Assembly: GCA_002712245.1 (NCBI GenBank)
Contig: PASZ01000021.1
Location: forward strand, 22,124 to 31,122
Direction of reading: 5' to 3'
Source of the DNA: Fidelibacterota bacterium
Lineage (GTDB): Bacteria > Fidelibacterota > Marinisomatia > Marinisomatales > TCS55
Length of the DNA: 8,999 nt
Made by a program: the position numbers and the translations under genes. Numbering within the stretch: the stretch's first letter is position 1; the number at the start of each line of letters is the position of its first letter. Under the pieces are notes generated by a model that saw nothing but the letters and a program-made list of their open reading frames with translations, did not search any database and was not told the DNA's origin. This document shows positions 1 to 7,846 of this stretch, in pieces.

Positions 1-1219
<1,219 letters not shown>

Positions 1220-1220
1220 A

Positions 1221-1697
1221 ATGTTATTTAAAATAAATACTTTAATTGATAAAGTTGAGAAACTTAAGTTAGCTAAAAAGAAAATAGTTTTTACAAATGG
1301 CTGTTTTGATATTCTTCATAAAGGACATTTTGACTATTTACGCCAATCAAAGAGTCTAGGTGATTTTCTAATTGTAGGGCTTAATTCAGATGATTCAGTA
1401 AAATTATTAAAAGGTATCTATCGCCCAATAAATAATCAAAATTTACGGGCCAATAATCTTACAAAATTAGATTATATTGACGCTGTAATTATTTTCACGG
1501 AACAAACGCCTAAAAAATTAATTAAACTATTATTACCTGACATATTAACAAAAGGCGGCGACTATAAAATTAATCAAATTGTTGGATCAGATACGGTAAC
1601 TAAAAATGGTGGAAAGGTTAAAATACTACCTCACATTAAAGGATATAGCACTACGGATATTATTAATAATCAAGGAAAAGGCTTGACTGGGGAGTGA
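1221..1697 (+). CDS. rfaE2: RfaE2/HldE-type nucleotidyltransferase (ADP-heptose synthesis)
   Basis: This is a cytidylyltransferase-fold enzyme matching the C-terminal half of HldE. That domain transfers AMP from ATP to D-glycero-D-manno-heptose 1-phosphate to give the ADP-heptose used in LPS core. The 158 residues contain FTNGCFDILHKGHFDYL (24-40) with the nucleotide-binding HxGH at 33-36. Also present are VGLNSDDSV, RPINN, FTEQTP, KGGDY and the C-terminal GYSTTDII typical of this family. There is no ribokinase-like domain, so this is the stand-alone adenylyltransferase form. I chose ATG at 1221, two bases after the plsC stop, over the TTG at 1209 that overlaps plsC. No strong Shine-Dalgarno is visible for either. 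The sugar substrate is inferred from the family. Related glycerol-phosphate cytidylyltransferases share the HxGH but not the GYSTT ending. Confidence 0.88.
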   Translation: MLFKINTLIDKVEKLKLAKKKIVFTNGCFDILHKGHFDYLRQSKSLGDFLIVGLNSDDSVKLLKGIYRPINNQNLRANNLTKLDYIDAVIIFTEQTPKKLIKLLLPDILTKGGDYKINQIVGSDTVTKNGGKVKILPHIKGYSTTDIINNQGKGLTGE

Positions 1698-1738
1698 GCT
1701 TCCAATTAATTTCGCCTCTTAAATCACTCTAAATATAT

Positions 1739-3358
1739 ATGAATAAAGGATTTACACAGATTAAGATTTTACTGCTTTTGTGCATTTCGATTGGATTTGC
1801 ACAACAATCAAATGGCAAAGGGTCAAGCTATAGATCTGAAACTTTATTTGAAACAGAAAATAGTCACGACTTAAATGAGAATAGATTACCTGATTTATTA
1901 AAGGAAGCTAAAATACTGCTATCTGATGCATTTATTTCAGATGTGATGAATGATACCTTAGAGGTGGTTTATAATTTGAATCGAATTTTTGATTTACTTT
2001 CTGAAGCTGATCAATACGGTGAAATGAATGATGAAGATAGGGATGAATTTGATCGCTTTGAAGAATCTTTAGTATCATTATACACTAAAAGGTTTGAAAC
2101 CCTTGATAAGATTGATGCTTCATTGACAGCTGAAAGCATGCGAATGGATGTAACTTCTCGCTCCGAACCCTTGGAAGTCGAAATGGGAGCGACGCAATTT
2201 ATTGTAGTTGAAGATAGGGATGGCCATATTCCTTTAGTTCGTAATAAAAAAGTAGACCAATTCATTGAATATTTTAAAACTAAAGGCCGTCCTCAATTTG
2301 AAATCTGGCTTGATAGACTTGAGGTTTATGGGCCTATGCTTTCTAAGATAATTGACGAAAATAATTTACCTCCCGAACTACTATATTTAGCAATGATTGA
2401 ATCAGGGCTTAATCCAAAAGCTCACTCTAAAGCAGCAGCAACCGGAATGTGGCAATTTATTTATTCAACTGGAAAGATATATGGCTTAGATAGAAACTGG
2501 TACATTGATGAAAGACGCGACCCGGTTAAAGCTACTAAAGCTGCGTGCGCATATCTTAGCAATTTATATGAAGAATTTGATAATTGGTATTTGGCCCTAG
2601 CAGCATATAATTCTGGTGAAGGTCGCATAAGACGCGCAACTCGACTTCATCAAACCTCAGATTTTTGGCAGTTACACTCGCTTCCTAGGGAAACACGTAA
2701 TTATATGCCATATTTTTTGGAAGCAACCATTATGGCTAAAAATCCAAAGGATTTTGGATTCGTAAGAAAAAGGAATGCTGATAAAGCGTTGAAATACGAT
2801 GTAGTATCTGTTGAAAAAAGTGCTGATCTTACAGTTTTAGCAAAAGCTGCAGGTACTTCATTCAAAACGCTTCAGTCCCTTAACCCTGAATTACGGCAAT
2901 CAGCTACCCCAGCTAAAGCTTACCAATTAAAAATTCCAATGGGAATGAAGAAAAAATTTATCAATAATTATAATGCTCTTCCTGAAAATGAAAGATTTGC
3001 ACCTCAATTTATAACGCACCGAGTGAGAAACGGTGAAAGTTTATGGTACATTTCGAGAAAATATCGGGTTTCTCAATCAGATATAGCTTCTGTAAATAAA
3101 ATAAGGAATAGAAATAATTTACGAATTGGTCAAAAATTAACAATCCCTGTACCAGGAATGAATATACCTAGATCTTCAAGAGCTCAAATGCCCTCTAGTC
3201 ATAGCAAAGTAATTTACAAAGTTAGGAGAGGTGATACTCTTGGACATATTGCTGAAGATTATAGCACGCGCGCCTCTAAAATTCGTCAATGGAATGGAAT
3301 GAAATATGGCCAACATATCTTTCCTGGTCAAAAACTCACGCTTTGGGTTGAAAAATGA
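1739..3358 (+). CDS. mltD: Secreted lytic murein transglycosylase with LysM repeats (MltD type)
   Basis: The predicted protein is an exported peptidoglycan-cleaving enzyme that cuts the MurNAc-GlcNAc bond and forms 1,6-anhydro ends. The 539 residues open with a signal peptide (Lys-containing n-region, hydrophobic 9-20, likely cleavage after Ala21). There is no lipobox Cys at the cleavage site, so it is not obviously a lipoprotein as E. coli MltD is. Residues 27-170 are acidic, mostly helical-looking and unassigned. The SLT domain spans about 195-305. It has the catalytic Glu221 in AMIESGLNP, then AAATGMWQF, and ALAAYNSGEGRI at 286-297. Canonical LysM repeats lie at about 426-470 (RVRNGESLWYISRKY) and 493-537 (KVRRGDTLGHIAEDY). 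A degenerate LysM-like stretch lies at about 353-400. The ATG has no clear ribosome binding site, only an A/T-rich leader. The stop overlaps the sppA start as ATGA. Confidence 0.93.
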   Translation: MNKGFTQIKILLLLCISIGFAQQSNGKGSSYRSETLFETENSHDLNENRLPDLLKEAKILLSDAFISDVMNDTLEVVYNLNRIFDLLSEADQYGEMNDEDRDEFDRFEESLVSLYTKRFETLDKIDASLTAESMRMDVTSRSEPLEVEMGATQFIVVEDRDGHIPLVRNKKVDQFIEYFKTKGRPQFEIWLDRLEVYGPMLSKIIDENNLPPELLYLAMIESGLNPKAHSKAAATGMWQFIYSTGKIYGLDRNWYIDERRDPVKATKAACAYLSNLYEEFDNWYLALAAYNSGEGRIRRATRLHQTSDFWQLHSLPRETRNYMPYFLEATIMAKNPKDFGFVRKRNADKALKYDVVSVEKSADLTVLAKAAGTSFKTLQSLNPELRQSATPAKAYQLKIPMGMKKKFINNYNALPENERFAPQFITHRVRNGESLWYISRKYRVSQSDIASVNKIRNRNNLRIGQKLTIPVPGMNIPRSSRAQMPSSHSKVIYKVRRGDTLGHIAEDYSTRASKIRQWNGMKYGQHIFPGQKLTLWVEK

Positions 3359-4233
3359 TCAATAGACCAAAAACAAATTTAAATTGGTTGTGGTGGAGCT
3401 TAGGCGCTTTCTTTATTTCTATTATCATTTTTAGACTTGGAGCAATTTCTGCTAATTCCTCAATTGAGGGTTCTGGAAAAAAGGTTGGAATAGTAAAAAT
3501 TAATGGGCCAATCATTTCATCTGAATCAATAGTTTCTCAACTGTAGAAATTTAAAAATCGTAAAGATATTTCAGCAATTGTTATTCGTATTGATTCGCCA
3601 GGAGGTTTGGTTGCACCTACACAAGAAATATATGAAAAAGTAAGGTCATTGCGAGGGATTAAGCCAGTGATTGCTAGTATGGGGTCTGTTGCAGCTTCTG
3701 GAGGTTATTATATTGCACTTGCTGGTGATACTTTAATTGCAAATCCCGGAACAATTATTGGAAGTATTGGCGTAATTATGAATTACCCCATTGCTACTGA
3801 ATTATTTGACAAGGTTGGAATAAAGTTTGAAACGGTAAAAAGCGGCGGTTTAAAAGATGTAGGGTCTTATTCAAGAGAGGTAACTGATGAAGACAGAAAA
3901 CATCTAAATGAAATGGTAAAAGATATCCATAGTCAATTTGTTTCAGTTGTTGGAGAAAATCGAACAATTAATAGACTTGATTTAATCAAGCTTGCTGATG
4001 GTCGTGTATTTACAGGTTTACAATCAAAAAAATTAGGCCTAATTGACCTATTAGGCACCTACGAAGATGCTGTTGCGCTAGCTGGAGTATTAAGCCAAAT
4101 AAAAGGAAGTCCTAAAACTGTTCAAATAAACAAAAAAAATAATTCCTTCTTAGATTTATTCACTTCAAATCTGGAGCAAGCCACTAGTAGTTGGTTTGAT
4201 GAACTGCCAGCCTATCGTTGGCGAATGGAGTAA
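3355..4233 (+). pseudogene. sppA: Signal peptide peptidase SppA (short form), interrupted by in-frame TAG
   Basis: This is a membrane-anchored serine protease of family S49 that degrades cleaved signal peptides. The frame would encode 292 residues but is split by one TAG at codon 64 (3544-3546). The 63 codons before it and the 228 after it are in the same frame with no indel. The N-terminal part carries a membrane anchor (about 9-32) and the first strand VGIVKINGPI. The rest has IDSPGG (79-84), nucleophile Ser115 in AASGGYYIA, and general-base Lys167 in SGGLKDVGS. The 52-residue Ser-Lys spacing equals that of Bacillus subtilis SppA (Ser147/Lys199). A TTG at 3607 follows GGAGG by one base, but starting there would drop the SPGG oxyanion-hole motif, so a functional restart is unlikely. 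The well-kept downstream coding suggests a recent mutation, a sequencing error or readthrough. The family call is firm, but the gene's functional state is not. Confidence 0.85.
4227..4230 (+). promoter_or_regulatory. Ribosome binding site deciding the HU start
   Basis: GGAG lies 8 bases before ATG 4239, inside the last codons of sppA. It is one of the few good Shine-Dalgarno sites in the window. It favours ATG 4239 over the upstream TTG at 4218, which would add seven residues not typical of HU proteins. Confidence 0.6.
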
Positions 4234-4238
4234 ATACC

Positions 4239-4526
4239 ATGACAAAACAAAACATAGTTAACGCTGTTTCTGAAGCCACAGGTTTGACAAAAGTTGAGAC
4301 TGAAGCTGTAATGAATGGCGTAATGTCAACAATTATCGAATCCCTCGGACGCAACGAGCGAGTAGAATTACGGGGATTTGGTACTTTTGGTGTTAAGCAT
4401 AGAAAACCAAAAAAAGCTCGAAACCCTGGAACAGGAGAAGCTATTTTTCTTCCTGAGCGGCATGTGCCCACTTTTAAGCCGGCAAAAAATATGCGTTCCC
4501 ATGTAAATGATAGTTTAAAGAAATAA
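4239..4526 (+). CDS. HU/IHF-family DNA-binding protein
   Basis: This small nucleoid protein dimerises and bends DNA. Its 95 residues match the family length. The N-terminal helical part is MTKQNIVNAVSEATGLTK followed by a second helix. Then comes the core VELRGFGTFGVK (42-53) and the minor-groove-inserting arm KKARNPGTGE (58-67) with the intercalating Pro63. The C-terminal block is PTFKPAKNMRSHV. ATG 4239 is supported by the GGAG site 8 bases upstream. The gene follows the sppA stop by 5 bases and precedes the small ribosomal-type gene by 10 bases. Sequence alone cannot say whether it acts as a homodimeric HU or an IHF-like subunit, although the arm resembles IHF-like members. An abundantly needed protein downstream of the amber codon in sppA raises the question of polarity or of a separate promoter. 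Confidence 0.94.
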   Translation: MTKQNIVNAVSEATGLTKVETEAVMNGVMSTIIESLGRNERVELRGFGTFGVKHRKPKKARNPGTGEAIFLPERHVPTFKPAKNMRSHVNDSLKK

Positions 4527-4536
4527 AAGAGGTTGA

Positions 4537-4632
4537 ATGCCCTGCGGTAAAAAACGTAAAAGGCGTAAAATGAATACTCATAAGCGAAAAAAACGCTTAC
4601 GCGCCAATCGTCACAAAAAGAAAAAAGTATAG
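4537..4632 (+). CDS. 31-residue basic protein, AURKAIP1/COX24 domain (bS22/mS38-like)
   Basis: This is a tiny gene below the size cut-off of many gene finders. The product reads MPCGKKRKRRKMNTHKRK and continues with KRLRANRHKKKKV. Eighteen of 31 residues are Lys or Arg and two are His. This closely matches, from memory, the conserved small proteins of Bacteroidota annotated as AURKAIP1/COX24 domain-containing. That family is related to mitochondrial ribosomal protein mS38 and to actinobacterial bS22, which sit in the small subunit near the decoding region. AGAGG at 4528-4532 lies 4 bases before the ATG, a reasonable if close ribosome binding site. The TAG stop at 4630-4632 is used here as a genuine terminator. 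The gene lies 10 bases after HU and 11 before the next gene, so it is probably in the same transcript. The ribosomal role is inferred from the family. Confidence 0.85.
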   Translation: MPCGKKRKRRKMNTHKRKKRLRANRHKKKKV

Positions 4633-4643
4633 ATTTATTTAAA

Positions 4644-5504
4644 ATGAAACGAGCCAGTAAAATATGGCTTACCATTCTAGTCTTTATCTTGCCATCTATT
4701 TTAACAGGATGGGGCTATGAAGGACATCGTCGAATTAACTATTTGGCTTCAAGGCAATTAAAAGGACCTTTTGGTCGCTTTTTGATTAAGCACTCTGATG
4801 AGCTAAAATTATATGGGCCTGTTCCTGATTATATTAAAGGATTAGATAAATCGGGCTATCACCATCATTTTATAGATGCAGATTTTTATGATGCCTATCC
4901 ATTTGATAATATTCCAAAAATTCGAAAAGATTTTTATGATAAATATGGTGAAGAGGCAATAAAAAAAATGGGAGATGCGCCTTGGTATATTGAAAAACTT
5001 TGCAATCGTATAATCTATTTGATGAAAAAAAATAGGTTCGAAGAGGCATTGTTTAACATGGGTGAATTAGGGCATTATATAGGAGACCTTCATCAACCTC
5101 TTCATGTTATTTTAAACTATAATGGCCAAAAAACTGGAAATGATGGTGTGCATTTCAGATGGGAGGTTCGGTTGATAGATGAATATGTCAGAAGAATTAA
5201 ACCCATTGGTAAAATTGAAAAGGTCAATGATCCAATTTCATTTGCATTTAAAATCGTCAAAGAATCCTTTAATCATCATAAGCAAATTTTATTAGCAGAC
5301 TCTAAAGCTAGAGCAATCTTAACTAGAGAAGAAGCTAAAATGCTAAACTCGAAGGATATTTTAGACTTTGAAAAACCATACCTAGATATTTTATATTCCG
5401 AAACTAAAGATTTATTAGATGATAGATTAGGGAGAGCTGTAATTAGATTAGCATCAATTTGGCAATACTGTTGGGAGCAAGCAGGTAAACCTGCTCTTCC
5501 ATGA
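4644..5504 (+). CDS. Secreted zinc-dependent S1/P1 nuclease / phospholipase C superfamily hydrolase
   Basis: This is a predicted exported tri-zinc phosphoesterase acting on nucleic acids or phospholipids. The 286 residues begin with a signal peptide (hydrophobic 8-21). Cleavage before Trp23 would expose the N-terminal Trp that binds zinc in this superfamily. Candidate ligands in order are Trp23, His28 (WGYEGH), Asp62 (PDYIKG), a His in HHHFID (73-75), and His144, Asp148 and His154 in GHYIGDLHQPLH. The last pair is His170 and Glu174 in HFRWE. The spacings His-4-Asp-6-His and His-4-Glu match Bacillus cereus phospholipase C (His118, Asp122, His128, His142, Glu146). P1 nuclease has Asp at the last position. 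The Trp-to-His spacing of five is P1-like, so the substrate class is unresolved. GNDG before the final pair is also family-typical. The last four bases overlap the xseA start. Confidence 0.88.
   Translation: MKRASKIWLTILVFILPSILTGWGYEGHRRINYLASRQLKGPFGRFLIKHSDELKLYGPVPDYIKGLDKSGYHHHFIDADFYDAYPFDNIPKIRKDFYDKYGEEAIKKMGDAPWYIEKLCNRIIYLMKKNRFEEALFNMGELGHYIGDLHQPLHVILNYNGQKTGNDGVHFRWEVRLIDEYVRRIKPIGKIEKVNDPISFAFKIVKESFNHHKQILLADSKARAILTREEAKMLNSKDILDFEKPYLDILYSETKDLLDDRLGRAVIRLASIWQYCWEQAGKPALP
5480..5495 (+). other. Perfect 6-bp inverted repeat just upstream of the xseA start
   Basis: AGCAGG and CCTGCT flank a TAAA loop, four of the six pairs being G-C. The hairpin ends 5 bases before ATG 5501 and lies in the last codons of the hydrolase gene (Ala-Gly-Lys-Pro-Ala). 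No T-run follows, so it is not an intrinsic terminator. In RNA it would lock up the AGG next to the xseA start, so it could tie xseA translation to ribosomes finishing the upstream gene. The repeat is seen directly, and the role is a guess. Confidence 0.3.
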
Positions 5505-6718
5505 TGCGATTCGAAAACTCTCTATCCGTAAGCCAACTTACAGCAAAAATAAAAGATTTAATTGAATCTAATTTTTCTTCAGTTATTGTCAGGGGAGAAA
5601 TTTCAAACTTTACTCACCACACTTCTGGTCATATGTATTTTACATTAAAAGATAAGCATTCTGAGCTTAGGGTAGTTATGTTTAAGGGAAAGAATAGTTC
5701 ACTTACATTTTCTCCAAAAAACGGAACTGATGTAGTAATTCAAGGAAACCTTTCTGTTTACGAAATGCGTGGTCAATATCAGATCATAGCACAACACATG
5801 GAACCTGCTGGCATTGGTGCTTTATTTTTAGCTTTTGAAGAATTAAAGAAGCGTTTATTAGCTGAAGGTTTATTTGATAAATCAAAAAAGAAGTCTGTGC
5901 CAAAGTTCCCTTCAACTATTGGCATAGTTACATCAAAAACAGGTGCAGCCCTAAGAGATATGTTAATTATTTTTAAAAGAAGAGCACCGCAGGTAAAAAT
6001 AATTGTTAGACCAGCCCTAGTTCAAGGATCAGAGGCATCAAGCGATATTATAGCTGCTATCAAAGACCTCTCCTCACAAGAAAACGTTAACCTTATCATC
6101 ATTGGAAGGGGTGGTGGCTCCTTTGAAGACTTATGGCCATTCAATGATGAAGCATTGGCTCGTGAAATTTTCAAATGTTCAAAACCTATTATTTCTGCGG
6201 TTGGACATGAAACTGATATTACAATTAGCGATATGGTTGCAGATCTTAGAGCACCAACTCCATCTGCAGCTGCAGAAATTGCAGTAAATAATATTTTAGA
6301 AATTTCCCAATCAATTGACAATAAACTAATAAGATTAAGAAATTTGATTGAATCAAAAATCTCAACAATCTGGCAAACGTTTGATAATTTATCAGAAAGA
6401 CATTTTTTGCAAAAACCTAAAACGGTATTTAAGCGTCAAAAACAAAAGATTGATCAATTGGAAAATAATTTATCTTTATCTATAAATAAGATTATATCCT
6501 TAAAAAAGTCTTACGCTATTAATTTATATACCCATTTAGATGCTTTAAGTCCGAACAATACTTTAAATAGGGGTTATAGCATTGCTTATAATAATGATAG
6601 ATTGATTATCAGAGACCCTAATGATATTAATAATGGTGAGTCTTTTACTCTAAAAACAGGAAAAGGCGAAATGGCGGCAATCAAAAAATCAAATACACAA
6701 CAAACCACAGGTTATTAG
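5501..6718 (+). CDS. xseA: Exodeoxyribonuclease VII large subunit
   Basis: This is the catalytic subunit of exonuclease VII, which degrades single-stranded DNA from both ends to short oligonucleotides in repair. The 405 residues contain an N-terminal OB-fold for ssDNA binding (about 6-100, with VIVRGEISNFTHHTSGHMYF). The catalytic domain carries GIVTSKTGAALRDM (141-154), GRGGGSFEDLWPFNDE (202-217) and SAVGHETDITISDMVADLR (232-250), followed by APTPSAAAE. A helical region of about 260-345 should bind XseB, and the C-terminal SPNNTLNRGYSIA (350-362) is the usual tail motif. Length and order are normal. Translation starts at ATG 5501 or at the adjacent ATG 5504, and both overlap the stop of the upstream hydrolase. 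The TAG stop is followed 5 bases later by xseB, so both subunits are made from one message. Confidence 0.96.
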   Translation: MMRFENSLSVSQLTAKIKDLIESNFSSVIVRGEISNFTHHTSGHMYFTLKDKHSELRVVMFKGKNSSLTFSPKNGTDVVIQGNLSVYEMRGQYQIIAQHMEPAGIGALFLAFEELKKRLLAEGLFDKSKKKSVPKFPSTIGIVTSKTGAALRDMLIIFKRRAPQVKIIVRPALVQGSEASSDIIAAIKDLSSQENVNLIIIGRGGGSFEDLWPFNDEALAREIFKCSKPIISAVGHETDITISDMVADLRAPTPSAAAEIAVNNILEISQSIDNKLIRLRNLIESKISTIWQTFDNLSERHFLQKPKTVFKRQKQKIDQLENNLSLSINKIISLKKSYAINLYTHLDALSPNNTLNRGYSIAYNNDRLIIRDPNDINNGESFTLKTGKGEMAAIKKSNTQQTTGY

Positions 6719-6723
6719 AAAAT

Positions 6724-6957
6724 ATGTCCAAAGAAAAAAATTTAAATTTTGAAGAGTCCATGGAAAAATTAGAAAAGATTGTAAAATCTTTAGAATCTGA
6801 AAATCAGTCCCTAGAAAAGAGTATTCAGCTATTTGAAAAAGGATTAGCTATTTCAAAAGAATTAAAAACTCATTTAGATAAAGCTGAGGAAAAAATTGAA
6901 ATATTATCAAAAGATATTGATGGAAATTTATCATTGGATGAATTCAAGGACGAATGA
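6724..6957 (+). CDS. xseB: Exodeoxyribonuclease VII small subunit
   Basis: This is the regulatory and structural subunit that binds the helical region of XseA in multiple copies. The 77-residue length is normal. The family pattern NFEESMEKLEKIVKSLES (8-25) is followed by SLEKSIQLFEKGLAISKEL and a highly charged helix through the KAEEKIEIL segment, giving a small helical hairpin. It lies 5 bases after xseA, and its stop overlaps the nadK start as ATGA, which suggests translational coupling of nadK to xseB. The short acidic tail (DEFKDE) is unremarkable. Recognition rests on sequence pattern and position next to xseA. Confidence 0.93.
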   Translation: MSKEKNLNFEESMEKLEKIVKSLESENQSLEKSIQLFEKGLAISKELKTHLDKAEEKIEILSKDIDGNLSLDEFKDE

Positions 6958-7844
6958 GCTCTAGTTCACCATTAAAAAAATTTGGTATTTGGGGAAATAC
7001 TGATAAAGAAAAGTTTTGGGATCTTTTAGGGCCAATCTTGGACTGGAGTAAGAAAAATTTTTTAGAAGCATTTATAACGACAAGAATAAATGATAATCAC
7101 CATAAAAAATTTTCGCATGAACCAAAAATTATTGAATCAGCTGAAGATTTTAATAAATTAGATTTTTTAATCGCTCTTGGAGGAGATGGGACTATTTTAT
7201 CAGCTGCGCGCGCTGTAGGCTCAAGACAAATCCCAATTATAGGTATTCATTTAGGTGAATTAGGATTTTTAGCTGAAGTTACAATTGATGAAATGTTTAG
7301 CAGGTTAGACCAAATTGCCAAAGGTGATTTTTCAACTCAGCCGAGAATGACACTCAAAGCCACCTTGTCAAAAAACGGTACAAATAAAATTTTTCATGCT
7401 TTGAATGATTTTGTAATTGACAGGGGAAAATCACAGCGCATAATCAATCTTGAATTATATGCTGGAAATAATTTTATTTCGGCATATAAGTCTGATGGTT
7501 TAATTATTTCAACTCCGACCGGTTCAACTGCATATTCTTTATCAGCGGGTGGGCCAATATTGATGCCCAAACTTAGCGCAATTGCTGTTACACCTTTAAG
7601 CCCTCATACATTATCACTTAGACCAATAGTTCTCCCCGATGATCAAGTAGTTGAAATTAGATCATTAGAACAAGGAGAAATTGCGTTTGCAGTTGATGGT
7701 CAAGTGAGTGAACATTTTAATAGAGACACCAAAGTGATAATTGAAAAATCATCGTATAGTATAAATATGATTAATTTCCCAGATTCAAATTATTTTCATA
7801 CGTTAAATCTTAAAATGGGTTGGGGTAAAAGAGGAGGGGTTTAG
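6954..7844 (+). CDS. nadK: NAD kinase
   Basis: This cytoplasmic enzyme phosphorylates NAD to NADP with ATP or polyphosphate and sets the NADPH pool. The 296 residues carry the catalytic GGDGT (76-80) in ALGGDGTILSAARAV. This is followed by GIHLGELGFLAEV (97-109), where His takes the position often held by Asn, a variation I also recall in Firmicute NAD kinases. HALNDFVIDRG comes next. The second conserved block is STPTGSTAYSLSAGGP (186-201), then SLRPIVLPDD (221-230) and DGQ (248-250). The ATG overlaps the xseB stop, with AAGGA at 6946-6950 only 3 bases upstream. The TAG stop is 2 bases from the stop of the convergent Na/Pi gene. Length and motifs indicate an intact enzyme. Confidence 0.96.
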   Translation: MSSSSPLKKFGIWGNTDKEKFWDLLGPILDWSKKNFLEAFITTRINDNHHKKFSHEPKIIESAEDFNKLDFLIALGGDGTILSAARAVGSRQIPIIGIHLGELGFLAEVTIDEMFSRLDQIAKGDFSTQPRMTLKATLSKNGTNKIFHALNDFVIDRGKSQRIINLELYAGNNFISAYKSDGLIISTPTGSTAYSLSAGGPILMPKLSAIAVTPLSPHTLSLRPIVLPDDQVVEIRSLEQGEIAFAVDGQVSEHFNRDTKVIIEKSSYSINMINFPDSNYFHTLNLKMGWGKRGGV

Positions 7845-7846
7845 TT

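Noticed and set aside
4031..4056. Palindrome AATTAGGCCTAATT (4031-4044) and an overlapping 7-bp hairpin of 4037-4043 with 4050-4056
   Set aside because: Both lie within sppA codons for the family-conserved KLGLIDLLG segment, and the low-complexity AT-rich codons explain them.
3607..4233. A separate 208-residue protein starting at TTG 3607 as an independent truncated SppA
   Set aside because: The GGAGG before TTG encodes the conserved Gly-Gly of SPGG, and its spacing is only one base. Starting there removes the oxyanion-hole motif and the membrane anchor. It is better read as the tail of one interrupted gene.
4581..4599. Hairpin TAAGCG, A7 loop, CGCTTA
   Set aside because: It lies inside the bS22-like gene where Lys and Arg codons force the sequence. 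It has no T-run after it, so it is not a terminator.
4184..4675. Long minus-strand open frame opposite HU and the small basic gene
   Set aside because: It is antisense to two well-supported genes. Its translation is aromatic-rich with no recognisable motif, as expected from the complement of Lys-rich codons.
6022..6321. Minus-strand and alternative plus-strand open frames inside xseA
   Set aside because: They overlap the most conserved catalytic motifs of XseA and have no family resemblance of their own.
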